Source: Sorex araneus
Lineage: Eukaryota > Chordata > Mammalia > Eulipotyphla > Soricidae
Reading direction: 5' to 3'
Length of the DNA stretch: 64,000 nucleotides
NCBI RefSeq assembly: GCF_027595985.1
Contig: NC_073305.1
Location: 115,848,114 to 115,912,113 of the forward strand
Shown: positions 10,373-21,519 of the stretch, one piece after another
Layout: every line of letters begins with the position of its first letter
How positions within the stretch are numbered: the first letter of the stretch is position 1
The notes under the pieces: model-generated
What the model saw: only the letters and a program-made list of their open reading frames with translations
Databases searched by the model: none
What the model was told of the DNA's origin: nothing
Program-made: the position numbers and the translations under genes

Positions 10373-11491
10373 GCAAATGCAACATGGCAAAAATGACTAT
10401 GAATTCAGGAATTTAAAATCAAATTTCTTTTTACTTTATTCACCACTATGGCATTCACAAACTTCCAAATGAAATATTAGTTCATAGACACATGCAACAC
10501 ACTTCAGTCCATAAAAAAAGGTGCAAACACAAAAAAGCTTATTAGAGAAATTTAGTCATGTTGGCAATATGAATGTCTTTGGAACAAAACACCTGCTTCT
10601 CAAATCAAATATATAGTTATAGGGAAAGCAAGGTATCATCAAGTCATCAACTACTAAAAGGCAGTATTAGATTCTTTGAAATGTGTGTGTGTTTAAATTT
10701 TTAGCATAAACATAAACGACCAAAAGGTGAAGATATGCTTCCAATTTAGCAGCTCAAGCATCTTATGAGAAAATTATTGGGCAGGTCTAAGTATTCCTAG
10801 GAGGTGATTTGGTTATAGACGCTTTGAAAGATATGTACCAGAGATGCCGGATAGAAAGCAAGATTTTCCCAGAATCTCATTCCACAGGAAAGAGTTGCCT
10901 TACATTCGTGTCTTTACTTGGTCCATTGTGAGAAAGAACTATTTTCCAAAAGACAAGATGTCTTAAGAGCCTCAAGGAAATGACAATTTTATCTAACCAA
11001 ATGGGGTGGGGAGAGAAGGCATACTAATTATTCCTGAAACTATGCCCTTGGAGAGCAACCATTGACTATTATTAGGAAAATTTTTAAGAAACATTAAGAA
11101 GAGGAATACAAAAAGTATCTATTTGTAGAAATTATGAATATGTATGGGGCAGAGAGAGAGCCTGTCCTAATATTTAACAAATGGTTCTTGAGATTCAGCA
11201 AAATCTCTCCTGACATCATCCTACACCACTTCAAATGTTCTATCTTAAATAAGTAGGAGAGAACTGTGAGATGAGTCAGAGTGTTGTCCCGGAGAGGACA
11301 GAGACACTGCAGTACCAACTGCTCGTAAAGGTTCTCAATAAGATGATTTGAATGTGGAAGAAGCCACTTTTTTCTAAATTAAAACATTTCTGTGTCATTT
11401 GACATGTGACATGTGAATAAACATCTAAATATCTAATTGAAGAAATTGTTTCCGTGAACCACTATTTCATTTGTCTGTAAATCTTATGCAC
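10373..11491. other. 1.1 kb without recognised repeats
   Basis: AT-rich, single-copy looking; no open frame with recognisable similarity. Confidence 0.5.
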
Positions 11492-11628
11492 AGGGCTGGG
11501 CAGAGGGCTCGGGGCTAGAGTCCATGCTTTGCATGTGGGAGCCTCAGGTGTGATCCCTGCACTGCATGGCCTCCCGAGCACAGGGCCAGGAGCAGAACCC
11601 AGCACTGCTCAGTGTGCACCTCCCCAAC
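11492..11628 (+). mobile_element. Old SINE
   Basis: Ancestral-looking head: CATGCTTTGCATGTGGGAGC keeps the tRNA-Ala TGC loop. Confidence 0.7.
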
Positions 11629-11845
11629 AAAGTTGATATTCATGGGGGCTGGAGCGATAGCACAGCGGGTAGGGCGTTTGCCTTGCACGCAGCCGAACTG
11701 GGTTTAATTCCCAGCGTCCCATATGGTCCCCTGAGCACCGCCAGGAGTAATTCCTGAGTGCATGAGCCAGGAGTAACCCCTGTGCATCGCCAGGTGTGAC
11801 CCAAAAAGCAAATAAATAAATAAAAAAAATAAAGTTGATATTCAT
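11629..11845 (+). mobile_element. Young tRNA-Ala SINE with TSD
   Basis: SINE 11644-11830 flanked by the perfect 15-base TSD aaagttgatattcat (11629-11643, 11831-11845). The A-rich tail contains AATAAATAAATAA. Confidence 0.96.
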
Positions 11846-11885
11846 ATTGTAGATTAAATAATGCAATATCAAAAGCCGTATAACC

Positions 11886-12050
11886 AAGGGGTAAGGGAGA
11901 ATAGTACAGCAGGTAGGATGCTTCATGTAGCCGACCTGGATTCAATCCTGGTACCCTATATGCACCCCCTACCCCCACCCCCGCCACTCAGCCCTATCAG
12001 GAGTGATCCCTTGTGGAGCATGGTGACAGACACTGGTGCAGATAAGACCT
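11886..12050 (+). mobile_element. Old SINE
   Basis: AGTACAGCAGGTAGGATGC head, C-rich interruption, truncated body. 12051-12470 after it is unassigned. Confidence 0.65.
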
Positions 12051-12471
12051 GACCTTGCAAAGCGGCCCAGAAGCAAAGGCTCGCAAGAGGGAGTATCTGG
12101 GCAAAGTTGACAAGAACAGGGTGTCAGCCAGCACCAGGTGTTCGACCTTGAGCCTCACTCGACTTCCTGGTCACATGAGTCCAAGACACGGAAACTGTCA
12201 CATTTGCTTAGCAAGTCATCCTAACTGCAGCATCTAGCCTTGATTGGGATTGGACCTGGGCAAAGCAGAGTTGGAGAGGTGATAGGCCGATAATGCTGGA
12301 CCAGCCTTTTAAGCTGAAACCCCTCTATAAAATATGTGTGTATTTGGCAATAAAGGGAACAGCCATCAGCTGCTCCCAGAGGGTGTTTCTCCACGCACCT
12401 GTCATTCTCCGCCCAACATCTGCCCAGACCTGGTGCACAATGTGTCTGGGCACCATTGAGGGAAAACTGTT

Positions 12472-12549
12472 CCCCAACAATCCCTGAACACAGAGTCAGG
12501 AGTAAGCCCTGAGCAGCACTGGTGTGATCCCCAAACCAAAAATAAAAGA
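12472..12549 (+). mobile_element. SINE 3' fragment
   Basis: CCCTGAACACAGAGTCAGGAG to the A-rich tail. Confidence 0.65.
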
Positions 12550-12781
12550 TCCAAAATTAAGTTTGGAAAAGACACTAACACTCGAGGCACCAATGTGTCA
12601 GTGAGTGTATGTGCGTGAACAGATGTGTATGGAGAACTAGAGGAATGAAGAAATTTCGCCCAGGTGATTCCTCTTCTCCACCCCCACTGTCTCCCCTTCC
12701 CATTCTCTTTAACAACTATGAGCCAAATAGTCTCTCCCAAATGATAAGACTTACATAGGCTGTTCATTTAAAATACAGTTT

Positions 12782-13072
12782 CCTGGACTGGAAAAATGGG
12801 ACAGGGGTTAAGGCCTGGCATGCCACTGACCCCTGTTCATTCCCTGATACCACATATGGGCCCTCAAGCACTGCCAGGGCTGATCCCTGAGCACAGAGCC
12901 AGAAGTAGCCCTTGAGCATCACTGGATATGGCCCCAACCAAATCTGATAAAAGATTGGAGTTAAGATGGGAATTTACACCATCTTTTCCCCCGTTTGAGC
13001 CACACCCAGCAGTGATCAGGGCTCAGGGGGGAGGAGGACCCCTTGCTCCTTTGTGAACTATCTCTCAGGCAA
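12782..13072. mobile_element. Two old SINEs in opposite orientation
   Basis: 12782-12955 forward, 12985-13072 reverse fragment. Confidence 0.65.
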
Positions 13073-14044
13073 GGGAATTCACTTTTAAGTCCCGTGGGTG
13101 ATTTTTAAGATCAGGTAACTGGAAAACACGGCCCTGGAGCATTAAATGAAATCACTATGGCATGAACGGGTGGCATGTTTTCTGGTCCTTTACAAAGGCT
13201 CTTGCTTGATTTCGTTCTCTGCCAGCGAGATGGAAAGTTCTGGTAGGGCTGAGTGTGTGTCTGCCCTTTTCTGGCTGCCGCTCTCCGTGGCAGGCGAGTG
13301 AAAGTGGATTATCGAAGCCAACTCACGGAGGGCTGGGAAAAGCCTGGCAGCACTGCCAGGGAGAGCTCTGCTCCTGGCCAGAGACAGAACCAGCAGTGGC
13401 CTGAGTGACTTAGAGAATAACAGAAGCTGGATGCGAACACAGGGTGGGAATGGAATTTTCCAGTGACAGTGAGGGGGAGCATGGAAGCAACAGATCTTAA
13501 TAGCTCTACTGCAGTTGGCCATGTCTTACAAAGGGTCTTAGATATTTATATAATTCTGGAGGACTACGACAACCCCTCCCCCAGCAGTTTGTGTTCAGAT
13601 GGAGGAAGCAGCACAGAGGCACTTTCTGTCCCTCTTGCACTGGGCCTCAGGGACCAGACAGCTCCCTTGCTTGGGGAGGAAAGGACCTTGTTCTCAATGT
13701 CTTAGGAGTGTCAAATAGCACAAAAAGGGCAAATATAGAACAGAGCTTTGAGCTCTGGTCTTTAAACACCAGGGTGATTCTCTCTTGGAGTAAAGGAGAG
13801 AGTGTTGAATAAAAGAGGGTCATGTCAGGGGCTGGGAACTAGTTCTAAGGCCTTTGGTTATGGCACTGGGGTATACTTCCCCAAAAAATAATAACAAAAA
13901 AGAGGATCATCTCAAGACTTAGAAGAGCTGAGGGATGACAATGAAGGAGTAAAACTGCTCTAGAAGTGTAAGAGAAAGCCTTGCTCAAGTGAGAGAAAAA
14001 CCCAAGAATATCATCAGAATTTCTCCAGCAGCTGATTAGATATT
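13073..14044. other. Intergenic, mostly unassigned
   Basis: A weak SINE scrap at 13825-13890; no exon recognised. 13200-13450 is moderately GC-rich but has few CpG and does not look like a promoter island. Confidence 0.5.
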
Positions 14045-14714
14045 AAAACGAACAGAATCTGACCGCCGAGATGTGATCCCGGGGACCGCACGCCTGTGTG
14101 GCCTCTCCACAGCTGCACAAGCGTGAATCCAGACCCAGCAAAACCTCTTTCGGCATGGGCAACTCCTCGCAGAATGTCTCCAGCCTGAGAACTAAGCCTC
14201 GGCCCCGTGCCCGCCCAGGAGGGGAAAGGTATTTCTCTCTCTCGCCTCTTTCTCTCCGGGGATGAAGGGCGCGGTGTCTGCCATATTAAGACGACCACAG
14301 ATTGGGTTTTCAAGCCTGCAGTGCTCCAATATCTGGAAGAAATCTCCCTGGACTTAGTGTTAAAGTACAGAAATTCAAAACCGCGACCTTATTTGTCTTC
14401 ACAGTAGGTCTGAATCTAGTGGGGTACTCCTAACAACAATAGTGAGGTATGTGTTGAAATATTGAATGTAACCAAAGTAAACAGAATGTAAAATGAAACT
14501 TATCAGTTACAAGGTAGGGGGTTGGGGGGCGGGATGGGAGGTGTACTGTGTGGTTTTGTTTTGTTTTTTTTGGTGGTGGTATATGGGCACTGGTGAAGGG
14601 ATGGTTGTTTCAGCATTGTATAACTGAGACCTAAGCCTGAAAGCATTGTAATCTTCCACACGGTGATTTAATAAAATAAAATTTTTATTTAAAAAAAATA
14701 AAACGAACAGAATC
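14045..14714 (+). mobile_element. 5'-truncated L1 with TSD
   Basis: Insert 14060-14699 between copies of aaaacgaacagaatc (14045-14059, 14700-14714). It ends in the L1 tail TGGGCACTGGTGAAGGGATG ... GGTGATTTAATAAAATAAAA and holds 3' UTR only. Confidence 0.88.
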
Positions 14715-15170
14715 CAAATGAACAAGAACAATCAGTGCTGGTGTGGATGTGAGGAGGAAGGGACTCTTATTTGGTACTGATGAGAATATCTTTTGATCCA
14801 GGCTTTTTGGAAAACAATATATACATTCCTCAAAAAACTAGAAATGGTGCTACCATTTGACCCAGCAATACCACTTCTTGGAATATACCCTGGCAGTCCA
14901 AAACCACACAGCAGAAACACCATCTGCACTTCTATGTTCACTGCAACACTATTCACAATAGCCAGAATCTGGAAACAACCCGAGTGCCTAAGAACAGATG
15001 GCTGGATAGAGAAACTATGGGACATCTACACAATGAAATACTTACTACTCAGCTATCAGGAAAAATGAAGTCATGTAATTTGCCTATAAATGGATGGACA
15101 TGGAGAGTACCATGCTGAGCGAAATGAGTTAGAAAGAGAGGGAGAGATAAAGAATCACTGCATTAAATTG

Positions 15171-15219
<49 letters not shown>

Positions 15220-15868
15220 TATGAGATTAATATCCAAGTCCAGAGAAAATGGGGGTCAAGAGAACAGGTCAATGGTTGGAAATTACCACGAGTGTGTGTG
15301 GGGTGGAGGGTAGTTAAGATAGAGAAGGATGCAGTATGACAATAGTTGAAAGGATCAATCACTCTGGACAAGAACTGAGTGTTGAAAGTAGGTGAAGGGA
15401 TATACATGACAAACTCAGTAACTGTATTGCAAACCATAATGCTCAAGATGAGAGAATGAGAGAGTGAGAGAGAGAGGAAGAATATGAAAAAGAGAGAGAG
15501 AAGAGGCAGGCTAGGGTGAGGGGATTTGGGGATGGGGGAGGGAAACTGGGGACACTGGTCTGGGAAATTACACTGGTGGAGGGATGAGTATTGGAACACT
15601 GTATAACTGAAACCAAATCATGAACAGTTTTATAATGCTCTATCTCATGGCGATTCAGTTTTTAAAAATTAATAAATTTTTTGGGGTCACACCTGGCGAT
15701 GCACAGGGGTTACTCCTGGCTCTGCACTCAGGAATTACCCTTTGGCGGTGCTCAGGGAACTATATGGGATGCTGGGATTCGAACTCGGGTTGGCCGTGTG
15801 CAAGGCAAACGCCCTACCTGCTGTGCTATCGCTCCAGCCCCCCCCCACAAAAAAATTAATAATTTTTT
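14715..15868 (+). mobile_element. L1 ORF2 end and 3' UTR, with a SINE in the tail
   Basis: 14793-15068 is open and carries the ORF2 hallmark FDPAIPLLGIYP; upstream and downstream it is broken. (TA)n at 15171-15214 sits at the ORF2/3' UTR border. A reverse SINE (about 15682-15846) is inserted in the tail between aaaaattaataaattttt-like repeats at 15664-15682 and about 15849-15868. Confidence 0.85.
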
Positions 15869-16195
15869 TGAAAATAAAAGAAATGGGGAAAGATCTCAGA
15901 AAATGAGCAGAAACAAGTTACATATTTCAGACCAGAAAGAAAATGCTCAGGTATCTCTAGTCCAGTGATGGGTTTCGCTCTAGCATTGTTTTGCAGATTG
16001 TGGCTTTAGCCATTAGTGGATTGGGAATGCTTTAAAAAAAAGGCGGGGGGGCGGGGGGGGGAGTACCAGAATGTCTTGCATGTAGAAAAGCTATTACTTT
16101 TGTTTTCAAAAATAACACTTGCATGAATGTATAATGGTTTTTAATGTGCACTGTATTTATTAAGGTTGAGAACAACAAAACATTTAAAATGGATT
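15869..16195. other. Unassigned intergenic stretch
   Basis: Contains a G-rich run at about 16041-16062. Confidence 0.5.
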
Positions 16196-16745
16196 TCATA
16201 AAGACCTAACTGTATCAATATTGCAAACCACAATGCCCCAAAGGAGAGAGAAAGACAGACAGAGACAGAGACAGAGACAGAGACAGAGAGAAGAAAAGCC
16301 TCCTGCAATAGAGATAGGCTGCTGGTGGTATTGGTGGGGCTGATGAAAGGGAACCTGGGGACACTGGTGCTGGGTAATGTACACTGATGACCCGTGGAGG
16401 GACGGGTGTTGGAACACTGTATGAGTGAAATCCAATCATGAACAGCTTTGTAAGGATCTATCTGATTCAATGTCACTGTCACTGTCTTCCCGTTGCTCAT
16501 CGATTTGCTCGAAAGGGCACCAGTAACATCTCCATTGTGAGACGTGTTACTGTTTTTGGCATATTGAATATACCATGGGTAGCTTGCCAAGCTCTACTGT
16601 TAGCACAGCAGCGGGTAGGGCGTTTGCCTTGCAGGCGGCTGACCTGGGTTTGATTCCTCCGCCCCTCTCTAAGATCCCGGCAAGCTACCGAGAGTATCCC
16701 GCGGCACAGTCTGATTCAATAAAATTTTTTTTTAATTAAAAAAAT
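16196..16745 (+). mobile_element. L1 3' end split by a SINE
   Basis: L1 segment 16196-16460, with (GACAGA)n at 16257-16290, resumes at 16721-16745 after the SINE insertion. Confidence 0.8.
16461..16720 (-). mobile_element. Twin-primed RTE-tailed SINE with TSD
   Basis: TSD tctgattcaat at 16461-16471 and 16710-16720. 16472 to about 16600 is the reverse of the SINE 3' half; about 16600-16709 is the 5' half in forward orientation. Read on the minus strand it is inverted 5' half, then sense 3' half with tail. Confidence 0.85.
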
Positions 16746-16782
16746 AAAGAGCTAACTGCAACTGTTCTGTTCCAAGTCATTT

Positions 16783-17128
16783 TACTTTATTTTGTGTGTG
16801 GTTTAGAGGCCACACCTGGTGGTGCTCAGGGGCTACTCCCAGCTGGGTGCTCAGGGGACCATGATGTGCCACAAACACAATCCAGTCCTCCTGCATGTAC
16901 ATGTGGTCTGGTATGTTGATCTCACGTTGGCATTTCGGAGCAGTTTCAACCATGCTTTGGGGATGAGTTTCATCATCATTCTGCCTTTTTATAAGACTAT
17001 TTTCCTTTGTGTGGGGGGGTGGGGGTGAGGGGGTTGGTGTGTTACACCCAGTGGTGCTTAGGGGTTCTCCTGACTGCACTCAGGACTCATCCTGGTGGGC
17101 TCTATGGGAAGCTGGATTCGAACCCTAC
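16783..17128 (-). mobile_element. Two old SINEs
   Basis: 16783-16910 and 17008-17128, reverse, both truncated. Confidence 0.6.
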
Positions 17129-17227
17129 CTTATTATTATTATCAGGCTTATTTTCTGTCATTAGATTCTTCTTACATCTTCTACTGATCTGTAGTGACAA
17201 CATAATGAGAATAAAACTCTTAATTCT

Positions 17228-17311
17228 CTGGTAATATATATATATATATATATATTACCAGATACATATGTATATATATGTGTGTGTATATATATGTATA
17301 TATATATACAC
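17228..17311. repeat. TA palindrome and TA/TG repeat
   Basis: 17228-17261 is a perfect 34-base palindrome with arms ctggtaatatata; TA/TG/CA repeats follow. Confidence 0.95.
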
Positions 17312-17315
17312 ACAC

Positions 17316-17563
17316 ATCACTGTCATCCCGTTCTTCGCTGATTTACTCGAGCGGGCACCAGTAACGTCTCTATTCCTCCCAGCCCTAAGATTTTAGCAGC
17401 CTCTCCTTACTTGTCTTTCCCAATGACTGGAGGCTCTTTCAGGGTCAGGAGAATGAGACCTATCATTACTGCTTTTGGCATATCGAATATGCCACAGGTA
17501 GCTTGCCAGGCTCTGTCCATGCGGGCGGGATACTCTTGTGTAACATGCCAGGCTCTCAAAGAG
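17316..17563 (-). mobile_element. Long-form RTE-tailed element, headless
   Basis: Reverse copy with the extra internal segment seen at 10.2 kb (CTCCTTACTTGTCTTTCCCA, TCAGGGTCAGGAGAATGAGA). It stops before the tRNA head. Confidence 0.85.
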
Positions 17564-17597
<34 letters not shown>

Positions 17598-17735
17598 GTA
17601 TATATACGATATATATTACTCATATATTACTCTCTATGATTTTTGCCTATATTTACATAGGTATATTCACACATATGTACATATATGTATATATACATTC
17701 ACACATGTATATAATATATGTATATATACTTTTTT
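17564..17735. repeat. TG/TA repeat
   Basis: (GT)n, (TA)n and degenerate ATATGTATACAC runs. Confidence 0.9.
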
Positions 17736-17782
17736 AAAGTATAATCTGGAAATGATCAAGATTTCACCTGTATTATGGTCAG

Positions 17783-17991
17783 AAAGAATCAACAATGATG
17801 GGGCTGGAGCGATAGCACAGCGGGTAGGGTGTTTGCCTTGCACGCGGCTGACCCGGGTTCCATCCCCAGCATCCCATATGGTCCCCCAAGCAATGCCAGG
17901 AGTGACTCCTGAGTGCAGAGCCAGGAGTCAGCTCTGAGCATCGCCGGGTGTGACCCCCCAAATAAAGCAAAAAGAAAAGAATAAACAATGA
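17783..17991 (+). mobile_element. Young tRNA-Ala SINE with TSD
   Basis: SINE 17799-17975 between aaagaatcaacaatga (17783-17798) and aaagaataaacaatga (17976-17991). Confidence 0.95.
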
Positions 17992-18009
17992 AATAACCAA
18001 AATTTAGGG

Positions 18010-18150
18010 TTGGGGAGATAGCTCAAAGGGCTAGAGCATATGCTTTGCATGAGGGATCCCCAACATGTCCAATCCCCAACACCACCAGAGTGAGGAGACC
18101 CCAAGTACCAGCAGGTGTGGTCCCACAACCAAAACCAAACCAAACCAACA
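18010..18150 (+). mobile_element. Old SINE
   Basis: TTGGGGAGATAGCTCAAAGG head, CATATGCTTTGCATGAGGGA tRNA-Ala loop. Confidence 0.7.
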
Positions 18151-18251
18151 AACCCTAACAATTAAAACATCCTGTACGATAATTCTCCTCTTAATAGTTG
18201 GAAAGGCACTATTACAGTAAATATCTCATTTCCACTTCCACCTTCACAGTA

Positions 18252-18426
18252 TATTTTTTTGTTTGGTTTTGGGCCACACTAAGCCATGCTCAGGGCTTAC
18301 TCCTGGCTCTGTGCTTAGGGATCATTCCTGGCAGGGATTGGGGGGCCATGTCAGGTGCCAGGGATTGAACTGGGGTTGGCCACATGCAAGGCGAGTACCC
18401 TACCCATTGTACTATCTCTCCAGCTT
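18252..18426 (-). mobile_element. tRNA-Ala SINE, older subfamily
   Basis: Reverse, full length, with GCCACACTAAGCCATGCTCAGG and TCTCTCCAGC. Confidence 0.85.
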
Positions 18427-18673
18427 AACAGTCTATTTCTTAGAGTAGATTGAGTCTTACAATATGTTAAAATGTTGAAAAAGAGCTGCTGATCTGTTCT
18501 TGAGGAAGCAACTGTTTCTCAGATACGAGCTTGGGTTTTCATGGTCTGCTGGAAAGTAGCAAAAGCCTATATACAACAGTGGTTATAAAAGCATAACCGT
18601 TTAAATTGTACATTTTCCATTAGTTTTAGATTTCCATTTAAATCTCTGGTATGTATTTGTGGAAGAGATGAGA

Positions 18674-18808
18674 GAGGGGTGAGCCACACCCAGTGGTGCT
18701 CAGGAGTGACCCCTAATGGGATTTGGGGTTATGTATGTAAAGCCCTAGCTCACGTGGGTCGTTTGCATGCAAGGCAAGCACTATAATCCCTATCTCTCTT
18801 GCCTCTTC
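18674..18808 (-). mobile_element. Old SINE
   Basis: Reverse, internally rearranged. 18427-18673 and 18809-19104 around it are unassigned. Confidence 0.6.
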
Positions 18809-19104
18809 AGTATTTACCTTGTAGTCACTCACTCAGCATACTATCTGTCCTATGACAGGTGCTTTATCAACTATTGAAAGAAAATGAATACACTTCTCCG
18901 AGATCATGACAAAAAAGAAATCAGACTTCAGTGCTGTGCTTGTTCAGCTCACACAGCATGCACGGTGCAGGCCCCAGCTGTGTTGGGGGAGAAGGAGCAG
19001 AGGTTAGGAGGGCAGTACGGACGGGAAAGGCAGGATGTGCCAACTTTCCTAGGGACTTGGACTGGCAGCAGTGATGAAATCCACACTGTGTGTTAAACCA
19101 GGGA

Positions 19105-19620
19105 GTGATAGCACACAAATTCAATAGTTTTGAAGCTTTGTGTGGAGAGTGACTGGTGTAGAGACTACAGAAATCCAAGAGAGAAAGAAAGTGTCTGCCA
19201 TAGGGTCATAAAGGCAGGCGGGGGGTGGGGGGGCATGAAGGGAAACTGGGGTCACTGGTGGTAGGAAATGGACACTGGTAGAGGTGTGGGTATAGGATCA
19301 TTGATTGACTAAAACCTGATCATGAGCACCTTTGTAACTATGTATCTCATGGTGACCTGTTGTTGTTTATCGATTTGCTCGAGTGGGCACCAGTAACATC
19401 TCCATTGTGAGACTTGTTGTTACTGTTTTTTGGCATATCGAATTCGCCATGGGTAGCTTGCCAGGCTCTGCCCTGAGAAGATACTTTCAATAGCTTGCCA
19501 GGCTCTCTGAGAGGGACAGAGGAATCAAACCCGGTTCGGCAGCGTGCAAGGCAAATACCTGCTGTGCTATAGCTCCAGTCCCATGGTGACCCAATTAAAA
19601 AAAAATTAAAAATTCTGCAA
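19105..19620 (+). mobile_element. L1 3' end split by an RTE-tailed SINE
   Basis: L1 3' UTR 19105-19360. A reverse SINE (about 19361-19582, full with head) is flanked by catggtgacc at 19350-19359 and 19583-19592; the L1 tail follows. Confidence 0.8.
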
Positions 19621-19971
19621 CCAAAAAAATAAACAAAAATGAAACAATGAAGTTTTAAAAATTGAAAAATAAATCCAAGAGAAGATAGTGCTTGAAAGCA
19701 GGAGAATGGCAAAAGAGACGAACAGTTTCCACGGGTGCATGTAGAAAACTGCAGATCACTTGAGAAGGTGAACGGGACCGAGAAGTCAAGAATGAGCTCA
19801 TCTTTTGGTTGGGAATCAGGGGAATCACAGAAGATTCCAGCAAAAGTATGCTGCCACTGATCTTAAATGTAAGTGTAAAGGAGTACAGGCATCTTTTCAA
19901 ATTTTAATCCAGATCAGTGTTTTGTTTACGTTACTGTCACATATATTTAAAACTCAATATAGGGACTCGGG

Positions 19972-20450
19972 AATTGGGGAAGTGGTACAGCATGTGACTA
20001 GCATATGTCAGGCCCTGACTCCTATCCCCAGTAGCCACTTCCTAACACAACACAGCACAGCTGAGTGTAGCCCCGATTTAAAACAAACAAACAAAAAAAC
20101 CGCCAGAGATAGCGCAACTAGTTGGAGTGCATGCTTTTCTATTTTCTTTTTTTCCCCCTTTAGGGCATTAGGGGTAGTTTGGCCACATCTGGCCAGTGCT
20201 CAGGGCTTACTACTGGCTCTGCCTCAGAGATCACTCCTGATGGGGCTCAGAGCACCATATGCAGTGCTGGGGATGGATCCCAGGTTGGTTTACATGCAAA
20301 GCAAGCACTCTGCCCACTGTACTACCTCTCCAGCCCCAGAATCCTGCTTTTCATGCAGGAGACCTGGGTTTAATCCCTAGCACTGCAGGGTCCTCTGAAC
20401 ACAATCTGGAGGGACTCATGAGCATTGAGCAGCAAAGAGCACATAGCATC
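19972..20450 (+). mobile_element. Old SINEs with a nested reverse SINE
   Basis: 19972-20085 old SINE. 20100-20138 plus 20346-20450 are one forward SINE split by a reverse SINE (20139-20344); tgcttttc repeats at both joins. Confidence 0.7.
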
Positions 20451-20693
20451 CTCCAGAACTTTCGGAGGCAGAGGGGAAGCACCACTCAATGTAATATTGA
20501 ATAAGCCAGAGTCTCTCTCGTCTGAGTTTGATAAACTATGGCTTCTTAGAAAACCGAATGATTAGGGAAAGGTCTTCTTCCGGTATTTAAACATTGTTTG
20601 TATTATCTCCTGCACTCATTTATTTAATGAATTGGGAAGAGAAGAACATCAACCTTTGTTTGCTCCAGCTGGGTTTCTTCGGAGGTGGGGAGA

Positions 20694-20870
20694 AGACAGG
20701 GCCACACCCAGCAGTCCACAGTATCACTCACGGCAGTGCACTGGAGACCATATATGGTGCTGGAGATTGAACCTGGGTCAGCCCAGGTATAATGAAAGTG
20801 CCTCATTGTAAATCAGTCATGTACAATGAAAGTACAAGATAGTACCCTTGTACTATTTCTCCAGCCTCCC
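20694..20870 (-). mobile_element. Old SINE
   Basis: Reverse, with an internal duplication around TACAATGAAAGTA. Confidence 0.65.
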
Positions 20871-20907
20871 TTCCACTGATTCTTGTGTAAGAAGATGCAT
20901 TCTTTCA

Positions 20908-20985
20908 GGGTCAGGCATGTGGTTGTGAAACAGAATATATTCTTACATGTGTGAAGCCCTGGATTTGATTTTTTGCACCAAAAAT
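20908..20985 (+). mobile_element. SINE head fragment
   Basis: Loop and B-box region CCCTGGATTTGATTTTTTGC only. Confidence 0.5.
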
Positions 20986-20989
20986 ATAT

Positions 20990-21225
20990 CCCAGCACTTC
21001 AGTCTTGTTCCATGGGACGTCAAAAGACCGCGTGGCCACCACCTATGAGATGGTCAGACTTCTTTGTCAAAACACTGAATGAACGATTTGAGGCTCTTCC
21101 TGTTCCTGGAGCGAGCCCATATCATTGGGCTACACTAGCACACGACAGGGACAAACGGAGATGTTACTGGTGCTCGCTCAAGCAAAGCGAAGACCAATGG
21201 GATGACAAATGACAAGTGACAAGTG
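20990..21225 (+). mobile_element. RTE-like LINE remnant: reverse-transcriptase C-terminus and 3' end
   Basis: An open frame ending at a TGA near 21212 reads RWSDFFVKTLNE, then HWATLAHDRDK, then a W/D-rich end SLKQSEDQWDDK. The R-W-S-D ... H-W-x-x-L-A-x-D-R-D pattern is typical of the C-terminal end of RTE-clade (craniofacial-development-protein-2-like) LINE proteins, from family knowledge. From 21158 the DNA (GGAGATGTTACTGGTGCTCG...GATGACAAATGAC) matches the tail of the RTE-tailed SINEs. It is 5'-truncated and not a host gene. Clade assignment is inference. Confidence 0.65.
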
Positions 21226-21319
21226 ACTTCAGTCTTATAAGGTTTATTGGAGTAAACCCTATAAAGGACCCCTCTTCAATCTGTGGAAGGGCATTTGGGG
21301 GACCTCCTGGTGAGGCTGT

Positions 21320-21508
21320 TGAGGTGAGACTTTTTTTTGGGGTCATACTTGGCGATGCACAGGGGTTACTTCTGGCTCTGCACTCAGGAACTACTCCTGG
21401 TGGTGCTCAGGGGACCATATGGGATGTTGGGAATTGAACCCAGGTCGGCTGTGTGCAAGGCAAACGCCCTCCCCGATGTGCTATCACTCCAGACCCTGAG
21501 GTGAGACT
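21320..21508 (-). mobile_element. Young tRNA-Ala SINE with TSD
   Basis: Reverse SINE 21332-21496 with the 12-base TSD tgaggtgagact (21320-21331, 21497-21508). Confidence 0.95.
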
Positions 21509-21519
21509 CTTGAGTCTTA

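Noticed and set aside
13200..14420. GC-rich stretch as a possible CpG island promoter
   Set aside because: The CpG-containing part (14060-14420) lies inside a 5'-truncated L1 3' UTR insert with target duplication; the rest has few CpG.
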